Shown: positions 37,376 through 50,030 of the stretch, one piece after another
Layout: every line of letters starts with the position of its first letter
Numbering within the stretch: the first letter of the stretch is position 1
Source: Gossypium raimondii
Taxonomy: Eukaryota > Streptophyta > Magnoliopsida > Malvales > Malvaceae
DNA length: 64,000 bases
Assembly: GCF_025698545.1 (NCBI RefSeq)
Contig: NC_068570.1
Span: 56,253,924-56,317,923 of the forward strand
Direction of reading: 5' to 3'
Program-made: the position numbers and the translations under genes
Notes under the pieces: model-generated
The model's input: only the letters and a program-made list of their open reading frames with translations
What the model was told of the DNA's origin: nothing
The model's database searches: none

Positions 37376-38668
37376 TGGTTGTGGCAGCATACTGGTGAGT
37401 TGTAAAACTTGTTATATTTTACTATCTGTTAGTTTTGAGTTGCATTTGCGATGAAAATCTTTGACAAATTCTGTTTCTTCGTATTGTTGACTCAAGTATA
37501 TTATCTTTTACTTCTCTTGGCAATTTGAATTTTCTTGCTTATACATTGGTTGCTCCGTTGATGACGAAATAAGGGATTTTCGATTATCTTGATACTTGAT
37601 GTTCAACAAAAAAGTTATTGATAGGCTATGTTATTCTTTTTTTTTGTTCACTTATTGAGATTAGACATGGGTCTTTTTTGGTGCCTTTTGCTTAAAAAGA
37701 AGTGCGCTGAAGAACCTAAAGCCTGTGAAAAGGCCTCCCTAAGGGGTTGGGTGGTTCGACTGATGATTAAGGGCTCTGCTGTAGCATGCCTTAACAAAAC
37801 TTGTCTTGATTCTTTGTTTTCATTTTCGTTTTTGCCTTCCTGATGATACATATTGGGAGCTGACTTTGTTTTATTTTTGCTTTCTTCTTCATCTGTGAAG
37901 GCTGCAAGTACGAAATGGAACCACTTCAAAATTGTCTCCAGGCTTTTCGAAGGCGGGTGTCCTTTTTTCTGAATGTTGTGGAAATTGAATGTTCTTTTTG
38001 TGCGTGTGTTTTGTTTCCCCATCTTCCTTCTCTCATTTCCGTTGGTACTTGGTAAGGGAGTTTTTCATATTCTGACTAATGAATAAGTCATGTGGATGTT
38101 TGGAGGAAGTAGTAGTATTTATAATGGCTTTTTGGTTGCATGTCCAAACTATTTCTTCTTTAATGTATATTTGGTATTTGTTAGCTGCTATCCCATTAAG
38201 CAAGTAGTGAGACGTAGTTTCTTCTTCCCCTCAGTATGGTCCAAAAGGATTAGCTTGAAGCTTTAAAGTGGAAGGTTCTTAGAGGGTCATTCTTGTACCC
38301 CTCTCGATATTGTGTTCGGGTATGTGTTGGACTTAGTTACTTAGAAGAAAAGGGCGGTGTTTGAAGTGCAAAATAGGCTTGAAGAAAGAAAATATGTAGC
38401 TAACAGTTAATGATAGGAAAATCTTGTTATCCTTCTGATTGAGTGGTTGAAATGATAGTGGCATGCATATTTTATATTCATGAATTGAGTGGCTTGCAAT
38501 GTTGTTTGAACCTGGCCGATTGGATCCGAAACCGGTTAGGCGGTTCATTAGAGGGGTTGGATCGATTGATTTGTTAATCATTATGGATTACTCTCAATAA
38601 TATTGTCTCCAATGTTTAAATTCACATTTTCACTTCAAGAGTGCAATGCATATTATCACTGCATCCAA
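37376..38668. other. Cwf21-like gene 3' flank, no gene
   Basis: This probably includes the old 3' UTR. A short part near 38,585-38,665 is the DC1 spacer repeat. No other coding sequence is supported. Confidence 0.5.
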
Positions 38669-38838
38669 TAGGGGTGTTCAGGCTTCGATTAAAATCTAGC
38701 TAACCGATCGAACCGATTAAATTCGGTTAGTCGGTTTGTGGCCGAACTTAGTTCGACCGGAGGTTGGTTAATGGTTTTTTGGAATTTTAGTTATTAGTTA
38801 ATTCGGTTCGAAGTTAGATAATTAATTGAATTAATTAA
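38669..38838. mobile_element. Truncated hAT-like element, left end only
   Basis: TAGGGGTGTTCA at 38,669 is a typical hAT terminus, followed by subterminal motifs CCGATCGAACCG and TCGGTTAGTCGG. The right terminus is missing: the sequence is interrupted by a copied patch of the Cwf21-like gene at about 38,839. No duplication can be tested. Confidence 0.55.
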
Positions 38839-38950
38839 TTTGATTCTGATTCTGATACTGACAGAGCGAGAGGTCGTAAGAAGGAAATGGTTAAGAAAGG
38901 TCGTCGTAGGAATGACTCCCGGTGAGGATGACTCTGATTCTGATGTTTAT
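38839..38950 (+). repeat. Templated filler: copied patch of the Cwf21-like repeat
   Basis: About 105 bases are nearly identical to about 35,960-36,060 (the third/fourth coding repeat of the Cwf21-like gene), same orientation. There is a one-base insertion (ACTCCCGGTGAG against ACTCCAGTGAG). It is embedded in unrelated AT-rich DNA at both sides. Confidence 0.85.
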
Positions 38951-41506
38951 TTTGGACTTTAAAGCAGTTTCATCTTTAAAGATTACAAAAATTATATTGA
39001 TGTGATCTCTTTAAATTTCAAAGCTTACACTTTAATATATGAAAAATGAAATTAAGTCTTGAAGAACAAGGCATGCTTCCTTTTAGTTACCAAAACTAAC
39101 ATTCTTTGTGCTTACATTGAAGCAAAGCACAATTCTTTAATTTTTTTCTTTTTAAAAGTCATACTTCAGCATCTCAAATATGTGACTTTCCCAGCTTGCT
39201 ACCATTTACTCTAATATGCCTTCTTTTTAATGATTATTGGTATAATATATTTAAACTACTAATTGTAATTCTATACTAAAAAAAGTATTTATTTTGGATT
39301 TGAGTGATTCAGTTTACATTTTTAAAAATTTGTTTTAATTTTCTAACTTACTAGATTTATATATTAATCATATTTGGATAACTAATAGATAATTATTATT
39401 TTGGATTCAAATAGTAATATTTAGATTTAATTCATTAATAAACAAATTATGAAATTTTATATTTGAATTTAATTAAAAATTGCATATATGTGATCTATTA
39501 TCATCTTTATCCAATATATATAATCGTATTTATTAAAATCATATGTGATCTATTTGGCTAATAAGTCCATTAAAAATAATAAAATATACAAATATGAATC
39601 ACTAACTCTAATGGGAAATTTAAACTCATTATTAGAAAAAAATTGTACTACCTTAACAATGTGTCTAGGACTGACTCGTATAAACAATAAACAAGTAAAT
39701 TTGGAGAAGACGAACACAAATATTTTAAGTACTAGATCTGTGAACTCTCTTGCTACTCTCTCGTGGTTCGCCTTGCATTCAATCATTTGGTGGAACCTAT
39801 TCGAATCACAGGTAAGTTACCCGGGTTTTATCTAGAACTCGGACTGATGATCACTGATGTATAGCACATTCTATTATTGTTCTTATTAATTTAAGAGTTA
39901 TAGAATAATAATTTTAAGTATGGTTAATACTGGATCAATAAATATGGTTTTGAGTGTTTTTCCAAAACTTATAAACCATATACATATTTTCTTGGAAAAC
40001 TTGAAATGAATATTTGGATTATTTCAAAACTTAAGTATTTTGAAATAAATAAGTTATTATTATAAACAATGAAATTTTTATTATTTGTTTTACGTTTGTT
40101 TTATTATTTATTTTCCGAGTTCATGATTATCTTCCTCAAGAATGTCGTTTTGATGTTTAAACCCACGTTCTTTGTTTAAGAGTACAGTGTATCTTATCAT
40201 TACACCCTACACTTGTTGGTATGATATACTTAAATAACTAATTGTAATTCTATAATAAAATAAATATTAATTTTAAGAAACATATTTAAATTTGAAATAT
40301 TCGATTTATATTATATTTTTTAACTTACTAAATCCATATATTAATCATATAATCAATAGAGATTTAATTCATACGTTTGATGCATTATTTCTTTTTAACT
40401 ATGATATAAAAGTAATATATATATATAAACATATTATATTATTTTTGTTTAACCGTTAAAGTTAACTGTCAATCGTTAAAGAGTAACGGTAACTATTTTT
40501 AAAGGTTGTTTTCACCACGTGGCACACGAGGATTGTGCTATGCAGCAAAATATGATATTTTATATTAAAATAATACAAATATATACAAATTTAAAATATT
40601 ATAAATTTATAAAAATATATAAAAGTACAAAAAAATAAAAACATATTATAAATGAAATAAAATATATAAATTATTAAAATTGCCAAAATTAATAATTATT
40701 AAAATAACAAAAAGTAAATGTAAATTACAAAAAATTAAAATTATGAAAAATATTTAAAAATATAGGAAATTATTAAAATTGTTCTTAAAATTTACAAAAT
40801 ATTATAAAAAATTAAATTTTGAAAAGAAGAAGAAGAAGAAATCATTAGTCGTAAATATTTAAAATATAGAAAACAATTAAAATTGTTAGTAAAATTTACA
40901 AAATATTATAAATAAAATTGAATTTTGAAAAAGAAGAAGTCGTAACTATTTAAGTTGCTTCCTTCTTAATTTTAATTAGCAAAAGTAAAAACATTTGGAA
41001 TAATTAAGTGACTTAAATAAAAACTTTAAAATAATTCAATAATCATATTATAATTTTTAAAATTGAAAGATCTAAACCGACTAATAATTTATATATAATA
41101 ATAGAAAATTTATTCTATAATTTAATTAAGAAATAAAATAAAAGGGTTTATTGATGAAGTGTTAACAAAGTATAAAGAATTATATACCAAACTTGTTTGA
41201 AAGGAATACTACTTTCATTAAATAAAATAAAATGCTTTTGCGTGAAAACAACAAAATTGAAATTTGAAGAAATCATGAGTCCTAACTCTTTCTTAATAGT
41301 TTGTTACAAAAAAGGATTGATATGAAAGAGAAGATCTTTTGTATTAAATATGAATTGCAATGCCTTCCACCATCTTCACCCTTCTTTTCTTTCTTTACTT
41401 CCTCTTTCTACCTTCTCTTTTTCTCTCTTTCCTTTCTTCTGCCTTTCTTTCATTGCTACCATCTCTTCATCTTTTTCATTTCTCACAACCACACTAATTA
41501 ATCCAG
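38951..41506. repeat. Upstream spacer of DC1 copy C, gene-free
   Basis: Several blocks repeat those before copies A and B (39,060-39,460, 39,890-40,300, 40,440-40,950). The segment about 40,980-41,110 resembles part of block A (16,530-16,650). The last 150 bases before 41,507 are the common DC1 leader with a CT-rich tract. No gene is seen. Confidence 0.65.
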
Positions 41507-43536
41507 ATGAAGAACGAGAATGAGAATGAGAATGAGAGTCAAGACGAGTCAATGTAACAGATTCAGCATCCTTTTCATCGGCAACATCCCTTGGTGTTAG
41601 TGGCAGAGCAAAGCAATGAAGGTCTCAAAGCTCACTGCGATGGATGTGGGGAACTGCTTTCAGCTCCATGCTTCACTTGTATTCATTGCAATTATCACCT
41701 TCACAAGCAATGTGCAGAGGCACCCCTTTACATTCCTAATCACCCTCTCCATCCCCGGCACTCAGACTATGGTCTTTTTCTTCGACAAAGGCCACTTCCT
41801 CATAATAACCTGGTATATGGTTGTGCATTATGCAAGGAAAAACGTAACATGTTTTTTTATCAATGTAGAATTAATTGGCGGTGTTCTTTTTCCATTGATA
41901 TCAAATGTGCTCAATTATCTTCTTCATTTAAGTTTAGCCAACTGTCCAAACATGACATCCACAAACATCCATTGACCTTCATAGATGTACCCAAAAGATT
42001 TAACTGCTCCTGGTGTCATGAACCATTGACAGATGCTATATATCTTTGTCCTGACTGTCCATTCATCATTCACAAGAAATGCCTTGATGAGTTACCCACT
42101 GAAATTGATCACCCTACACATCACTTACACCCTCTTATTCTTAACCGTAGTGATAGTGATTACTTGTGCAACCTATGCCAAAAGCAACATTCCGGACCTT
42201 TTTACGATTGTTCTCTTTGCCATTTTAACATCAATGCTGAATGTGCTTGGCTGAGGTCCATTGTTGAAGATAAAAGCTGTCATCAGCACCCACTCACCTT
42301 ATTTTGGAGACAAGACTCATTCATTTGTGATGCATGTGGCACTGAAGGAAATTATATTTCTTACATATGTTCTACATGCTGCACCACAGTCCATAAGAAA
42401 TGCATTTCACTCCCACGCATTATCAAATTTTCTCGACATGATCACTGCATTTTCTTCAAACACGAGAGCTTACAAGGCATGATTGCAAGATTTGTTTCAA
42501 TGAAGTAAAACTAGATCGTGGGAGTTACTCTTGTAGGAAGCCAGGTTGCAATTACGTTGTCCATGTGAATTGTGTCTTAGAGTATGAAAAGTTGTACAAG
42601 GTAATTGAGGAAGAAAAGCAATGTGAGGAGCTTGAAGAAAAATCTATGCAGTCTTCCATCATTCGTGTTATTGAGGTGAATGAAGCTGGGGAAGCTACAA
42701 AGATTTAACATTTCAGTCATCAACATTGCTTGGTGTTAGCAGACAAGAAGGAGGAGGAAATTGATAGAAAATGTGATGGGTGCATGCTGCCTATCTCAAA
42801 TATTTTCTATTATTGTTCAGAATGCCCATTTTTTCTTCATAAAACCTGTGCTGAATTACCAATAAGCAAGCAACATCGGTTTCATCAAAGCAATGCCACC
42901 CTCAATTTCCACAGCTTCATGAAATGTTACTTTTGCAGTCAATATTCTAGTGGTTTCTTCTATAGAATTAGAGGATATATGTACATGTGCTTAAGGTGTG
43001 CTAAAGTTTCTGATATCATTGAATGTGAAGGACACCAACACTTTCTCTTTTTTGATTTCAAATGCAATGAGGAATGTAATGATTTTGGCGAAAGGTGTCG
43101 GAATGGTGCATTCAGATGTGGAAAGTGCAGATTTGCTTTGGATTTTGGATGCTTAACATTACCACATTCAGCTCTTCACAAAATTGATGAACACAAGCTA
43201 AAGCTTACTTATCATGATGATAAGGAGCAAAGTTATTGTGATATTTGTGAGCAATATAGAGATCCAAGCCTTTGGTATTATTCTTGTTCAATCTGTGATA
43301 CTTTTGCTCATCCCAAATGTGTTTTTGGACAATTTCCATTTCTAAAGGATGGGACCATAATTCCTTCTCATTTATATTTCAATCATCATCACCATGGTCT
43401 TAAATTTTTTAGGAAGGTCGAGGGCTTCCCTGAATGCTTTAAGTGTGGTAAGTTTTGTCAAGAAGAAATTTTCAAATGTAAAGAGTCTACATGCAACTAT
43501 ATTGTCCATTGCAAATGTCTGGATTTCTACATTTAA
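41507..43536 (+). pseudogene. DC1-domain protein, copy C, broken
   Basis: The ATG at 41,507 is followed by a short Asn/Glu leader and TAA at 41,555-41,557, where copy A has CAA. The first five DC1 modules then stay open to about 42,450. There a 13-base deletion relative to copy D (between two CATTTT repeats) shifts the frame and ends it at 42,508. The downstream frame has TAA at 42,706-42,708, then is open from 42,709 to 43,536. One CxxC in the ninth module is lost (CNDFG in place of CNGCG), and the C-terminus differs from the other copies (ends KCLDFYI). At least three lesions make it a pseudogene. Confidence 0.88.
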
Positions 43537-44519
43537 AGCTTTGTGGTAAGTACTTTAGATGATTAAAGAGCTATTGTTTTCTTTTAAATCATCAATGCAA
43601 TTAATTGTTTTTATTTCATGATTTTGTTTTCATTATTAACATCGGTTTTAATTGTCTTGATGGCTACAGATGTGCTTTGCTCAAATGGAAAGCACTAGAG
43701 GTTTTATCTGATCCAAAGAGTTCACAAATGATTTGACATTTCATTCCTACTTCTTCGATGAAGGATGCTCAAATTTTAAGTGTATTTTGATTTAAGTGTT
43801 GGTTTGTTTAAAATTTGTTTGGGTTTGTATGATTTGAACTCATTATTACTTTGGGATTCACCTATATATGATATATTTGAGTTTGTAAAATTTGATTTCA
43901 GTATGATGTTGTGATTTATTGGATTTGAATTATGAAAATTAATAATTATTTGAATTATTTATTTCGCAATGTTAATTAATTATTTTACCCCATATATAAT
44001 GAAACTTTTGGAAGCCACACATTTCCTTCATGCTACATGCTTTTCTCTGCATATATTTATTTGACAAATATAATGATATAAAGTTTTGAATACAATAATA
44101 TAAAAGGAAGTTACTGAAATTATGTAAATATGAAGCTGAATTGAGTTCAATCTCAACTAATTCCAATATTTGGCCCAATTGGACATCTTAATTTCAAAAT
44201 TTTAAATAAACAACTAAAATAATTTTTTTATAAAGTTCATGAGGTTGATGGCAGCATATGATGAGTGGTAAGTATTTCTTAATAGTTTGTTACAAAATAA
44301 AAAAAGGAATGATATGAAAGAGAAGATAGTTGGCATCTTTTCTTTTTTATTTTATTCAATATGAATTGCAATGCCTTCCACCTTCTTCACCCTTCTTTTC
44401 TTTCTTTACTTCCTACCCATCTCTTTTTCACTCTTTCCTTTCTTCATCCTTTGCCTTTCTTTCATTCCTATCATCTCCTTCTTCTTTTTCATTTCTCACA
44501 ACCACACTAATTAATCGAG
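43537..44519. other. Spacer between DC1 copies C and D
   Basis: This holds the 3' flank of copy C (donor GGTAAGTAC near 43,543, as in copy A) and the leader of copy D, with a CT-rich tract at about 44,390-44,500. Copies C and D are thus in tandem, about 1 kb apart. No other gene is seen. Confidence 0.65.
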
Positions 44520-46721
44520 ATGAAGAACGAGAATGAGAGTGCAAGTGTGAGTGAGAATGAGAATGAGAGTGAAAGTGTGAGTGAGAATAAGAATGAGAGT
44601 GAGAATGAGATTGAGAATGAGAGTGTGAGTGAGAGTGAGAATAAGAGCGAGAATGAGTTTGAGAATGAGAGTATGAGTGAGGGTGAGAGTGAGAGTGAGA
44701 ATGAGAGTGTGAGCGAGAATGTGAATGAGATTCAGCATCCTTGTCATCCGCAACATCCCTTGGTGTTAGTGGCAGAGCAAAGCAATGAAGGTCTCAAAGC
44801 TCACTGCGATGGATGTGGGGAACTGCTTTCAGTTCCATGCTTCACTTGTATTCATTGCAATTATCACCTTCACAAGCAATGTGCAGAGGCACCCCTTGAA
44901 ATTCCAAATCACCCTCTACATCCTGAGCACTCAGGCGTAGGTCTTTTTCTTCGACAAAGGCCACACGTTAATGATGACCTGGTATATGGTTGTGCATTAT
45001 GCAAGGAAAAACGTAACATGTTTTTTTATGAATGTCATTGGTGTTATTTTTCCATTGACATCAAATGTGCTCAATTATCTTCTTCATTTAAGTTTAGCCA
45101 ACTGTCCAAACATGACATCCACAAACACCCATTGACCTTCATAGAAAGTCCCATGGCCATAGATGTATTCAAAAGATTCAGCTGCTCCTGGTGTCATGAA
45201 CCTTTGACAGATGCTATATATCTTTGTCCTGATTGTCCATTCATCATTCACAAGAAATGCATTGATGAGTTACCCACTGAAATTGATCACCTTACACATC
45301 GCTTACACCCTCTTATTCTTAACCGTAGTGATAGTGATTACTTGTGCAACCCATGCCAAAAGCAACATTCCGGACCTTTTTACAGTTGTTCTCTTTGCCA
45401 TTTTAACATCAATGTTGAATGTGCTTGGCCGAGGTCTACTGTTGAAGATAGAAATCGTCATCAGCATCCATTCACCTTACTTAGCAGACAAGATTCGTTC
45501 AATTGTGATGCATGTGGCACTGAAGGAAATTATATTTCATATATATGTTCAACATGCAGCCTCATGGTCCATAAGGATTGCACTTCACTCCCACGCATCA
45601 TCAAGTTTTCTCGACATGATCACAGCATTTTTCACAAACATTTTCTTCAAACATGAGAGCTTACAAGGCATGATTGCAAGATTTGTTTCAATGAAGTAAA
45701 ACTAGATCGTGAGAGTTACTCTTGTAGGAAGCCAGGTTGCTATTATGTTGTCCATGTAAATTGTGTCTTAGAGCATCGAAGTTTGTACAAGGTAATTGAG
45801 GAAGAAAAGCAATGTGAGGAGCTTGAAGAAAAATCTATGCAGTCTGCCATCATTCGTATTATTGAGGTGAATGAAGCTGGGGAAGCTACAAAAATTGAGC
45901 ATTTTAGTCATCAACATTGCTTGGTGTTAGCAGACAAGATGGAGGAGGAAATTGATAGAAAATGTGATGGGTGCATGCTACCTGTCTCAAATATTTTCTA
46001 TTATTGTTCAGAATGCCCCTTTTTTCTTCATAAAACCTGTGCTGAATTGCCAATAAGCAAGCAACATTGGTTTCATCAAAGCAATGCCACCCTCAATTTC
46101 CACACCTTCACGAAATGTTACTTTTGCAGTCAATATTCTAGTGGTTTCTTCTATAGAATTAGAGGATATATGGACATGTGCTTAAGGTGTGCTAAAGTTG
46201 CTGATATCATTGAATGTGAAGGACACCAACACTTTCTCTTTTTTGATTTCAAATGCGAGGAGAAATGTAATGGTTGTGGCAATAGGTGTTGGAATGGTGC
46301 ATTCAGATGTGGAAAGTGCAGATTTGCTTTGGATTTTGGATGCTTAACATTACCACATTCAGCTCTTCACAAAATTGATGAACACAAGCTAAAGCTTACT
46401 TATCATGATGATAAGGAGCAAAGTTATTGTGATATTTGTGAGCAATATAGAGATCCAAGGCTTTGGTATTATTCTTGTTCAATCTGTGATACTTCTGCTC
46501 ATCCCGAATGTGTTCTTGGAAAATTTCCATTTCTCAATGATGGGGTCACATTTGCTTCTTATGGTTATCACAATCATCATCATGATCTTAATTTTTTTAG
46601 GGAGGTCGAGGGCTTCCCTGAATGCTCTTATTGTGGTAAGCTTTGCCAAGAAGAAATTCTCAAGTGTGAAAACTCTACATGCAACTTTATTGTCCACTAC
46701 AAATGCCGGAGGGGTCACTAA
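44520..46721 (+). pseudogene. DC1-domain protein, copy D, nearly intact (one internal TGA)
   Basis: From ATG 44,520 the frame is open for 378 codons to TGA 45,654-45,656, then open in the same frame to TAA 46,719-46,721; in total about 733 codons. Residues 1-75 are an Asn/Glu/Ser-rich leader. About eleven DC1 modules follow (first CDGCGE...CIHCNYHL near residue 100, last CSYCGK...CNFIVHYKC at the end). The TGA lies inside module six, at a place where related sequence reads like Gln-Glu-His-Glu-Leu. A two-base loss and a nearby two-base gain would explain it. A truncated five-module protein could still be made. DC1 proteins bind zinc and are plant-specific; no catalytic function is known to me. 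Confidence 0.8.
44526..44735 (+). repeat. Expanded GAGAATGAG repeat coding an acidic leader
   Basis: Degenerate 6- and 9-base units (GAGAATGAG, GAGAGTGAG) fill about 210 bases and encode Glu/Asn/Ser. The same leader is only about 12 to 40 bases long in copies A, B and C. Confidence 0.85.
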
Positions 46722-46768
46722 GCCTAAAGCTTTGTGGTAAGTACTCTAAATGATTAAAAAATTATTTT

Positions 46769-49453
46769 TGTAACACCCCCTAACCCCAAACCGTCGCCGG
46801 AATAGAGTTACGAGGCATTACCGGACATATCAGGTAATTTACGATAATTCTTAATTAAATATTAAACACATTAAGATAAAATCATAAAATCATATAATAT
46901 TTTAGTAATTGACTTCATTCTTTTTTTTTTTTAAATTTCGGCAGCATTTCTGCTTGTTTTTACATAAAACCCCCTGCAATTAAAACCATTTCATTTTCAA
47001 ATCACAACCAATTCATTTCACATTCTCAATTTCTATTCCAAATACTTTCTAATCAACTTAATCAACATAATATCAATTTAAATTTAACAATATACTAAAT
47101 TAAATAAATATAGATAAACTTCTTTCATTATAATTCATAAACTTATAATACTAACATTTTCAACCGTTTATATTAAAACATAGTAACCTTTATACATGTC
47201 CTATGTACATGCCACATTACCAAGGAAAATTATACATCACCAAAAGTTTGCTGAAGTCGGGTCTGGCTTTGGATGCTGGTTCGGTACTTGACTTCTACAA
47301 CTGCAAGACGGAAACAACCGTACGCTGAGTATGCATATACTCAGTGGTATCACTATAATTCAATTATCACTACTAATAAACAATTCAACCTTTTTATATT
47401 ATCAATTAATTAAATATATAATTATCATTCTTATTTCTTTATTTCAAATTTCACTCTTCACATATACTATGTTACTAAATTTAATTTTATCAGTCAATTT
47501 ATTTCATTTGCCCCTATTAACTCGACTCGGCCTCGGCGGATACACGGATTCCAACCAACACACCAAGATATCAAGATGTCGATAAAGATAACGAGATTCA
47601 ACACACAAAGTCTTGAACACGTAATAAAGATAAGATAAAGATTCGACACACAAAGTGCCGAAGTCAGTATTGATAAGATAATGATTCGACACACAAAGTG
47701 TCGAATCGATGAATAACGATGAGTCGGCACATAAGTGCCTCGATCAAGAAGGCAAGCAAATACCCCATACACTTCCATATCCTATGGCATGCCAACTATA
47801 TCCGACTAGCCCGACTAGTTAATAGGGTATTTAATTCACTTTTCAAAGATAAATTTCCATCTTAATTCAAGATCAATTATAATTCCTTAATTCAATCGGT
47901 TTCACAGTATTACAGTAATTCTTTACTTCAGTAATTTCACAATTCAATGCATTATGCATAACAATATTCAGTATTTTCACAATTCACTCAGTAATCAAGA
48001 CAATATTCAGTATTCCATAATTCGGTTCAGTATCAGTTTCAATTTCATTACTACATTATAAATTTATTATTTATTAAACATTTACCTTAAAATACTTACC
48101 ACACATAATTAGCAATTAAACACTTAATAATAATAAAGTTTGAATTATAGTGATACAAACCGTAATTCCCATGTCTATTCCTCGTCCACTTTTTCTTTTC
48201 CTTTCCTCGTGGATGCCTCGGGTGCGATATTAGCTACGAAAAGAAATTAAGATAATTTTCATAATCATTAGCACAACACAATTTACTTGCTGAAATTTTT
48301 ATCTAACTTTTACTTTAATTTCAATTTAATCCTAACTAAATCTATATATTTTTCTTTCTCAATTCATACCTTCTTGCTACTCAATTTCTTGCCAAACTTA
48401 TATGTAACTATCTAATTTTTATCATATTTTCATAATTTCGAATTTATTTCAATTTAATCCCTAAAATATAAAACTTATAGTTTCTTTTACAATTTAATCC
48501 CTTTTCAATTCTAACTTAAAATTCATGCTATTTAATCCCTAATTCATCTCTTTTGTTCAACATAAACTATACTTGAAAACCTATGAACTTACAAAACATC
48601 AACTTAATCCCATCAAAACTTTGTTTTAAAGCTTTTAAAACATTAGAATTAAGAGAAAAGGGCTAATTTGACTTACCAAATTAAATTTCAAGCTTCAAAA
48701 ACCCTATTTTCCCTTTTTTCTTCTTTTTCTTCTTTCTCCCCTGTTTCTCCCCTGTTTCGTCTCTTCTATTCTGTTTCTTTCCTTTCTTTTGCTTTGTTTT
48801 TATTTCATTTTATTTCATTTACTTTATATTATATTAATTAATTATAAATATTACAAATGTATGTATTTCATTAGTACACTTGCATTAAATCATTACCATA
48901 CACTTGTTTCAATCTAACTAACTTATCAAATAAAAATCTCATAATATTATTATTTAATTAACAATTATCTTTTACTAAATTTTCAAGTAAATAAATAAAT
49001 ATAATACACTTGTATTTTATTTTTACCACACACTTGGCAAAATCATAATTTATTATTACCCAAAATCTTATACTAATTATTTAATTACTAAATATCTTTT
49101 AATTTAATAATAACTAATAACTAATAATAAATAATAAATATCATTAATTATATAATAAACAAATAAATTCTTAAATTTTATTCCTTTATGCCGCCTCAAT
49201 CATTTTAAATGGCTTAATTGCTATTTTAGCCCTTTTTACTTTCTTTTAATCTATGATTAGATTTTCACTTCTATTGTAATTTAATCCCTTTTGCTAATTA
49301 CTCTTAATTGAGCCAAATTCACCTATCTAAAACCTAATTAAACACACAACTAATCTCGTAAGTATTTCTAATAATTATTTATGACTCAGTTTACTAAGAC
49401 GGAGGCCCGATAATACACACTTTTCTGGTGCCCACGGATTTTGGGTCGTTACA
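46769..49453. mobile_element. Solo LTR, 2,685 bp, in the 3'-UTR intron of DC1 copy D
   Basis: TGTAACACCCC at the left and GGGTCGTTACA at the right are flanked by the perfect 5-bp duplication ATTTT (46,764-46,768 and 49,454-49,458). Removing it restores exactly the sequence found after DC1 copy A (AATTATTTTTCAATCAT). The element lies between the donor GGTAAGTAC near 46,737 and the probable acceptor near 49,512. It contains about four imperfect units of 'gattcgacacacaaagtg' at 47,585-47,740. No protein is encoded. Confidence 0.9.
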
Positions 49454-49458
49454 ATTTT

Positions 49459-50030
49459 TCAATCATCAATGTTGTTGATTGCTATTATTTCATGATTTTG
49501 TTTTCATTATCAGCATCAGTTCTAATTGTGTTCATGGTTGTAGATGTGATTTATTCAAATGAAAAGCACCAACGGATTTATTTGATCAAAGGAGTTCACA
49601 AAGGATTTGGCATTTCATTCCTACTTCTTTGATGAAAGGATGCTCGAATTCTAAGTGTGATTTGGTTTCATTGTTACTTTGGGAGTCATGTATGATTTGT
49701 TTGGGTTTGTAAGATTTGAATTATTTCTTATTTAAATTATCTTAATTAATTTAATTATTCTCAACAGTATTGATTTATGGGTTTTAGAAGCCACCAATTT
49801 CTAGAATGGACTTTCTACTTTTCAGCTTGGGTTGTCATGTAGAGTTGTAATGTTTTGGGATAAATTTATCATTTAATAAAAAACATGAATGTGGTAAGGA
49901 GTTGACTACATTCCGTGATCAATCATCTATCGTTTTAGAGAATACTCGTGACAAGATGATTAATCACTATTGGTAATTTAAAAATATTAAATTTTTAATC
50001 ATTTATTTAATGAATCTAAATGAATTAGTC
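49459..50030. repeat. Remainder of the DC1 copy D 3' flank
   Basis: It matches the 3' flank of copy A up to about 5,300, with a deletion of some 330 bases near 49,835 relative to copy A. No gene is seen. Confidence 0.7.

Noticed and set aside
44511-44756. Open frame on the minus strand rich in Leu/Thr/Ile
   Set aside because: It is the complement of the GAGAATGAG repeat in DC1 copy D; composition alone keeps it open.
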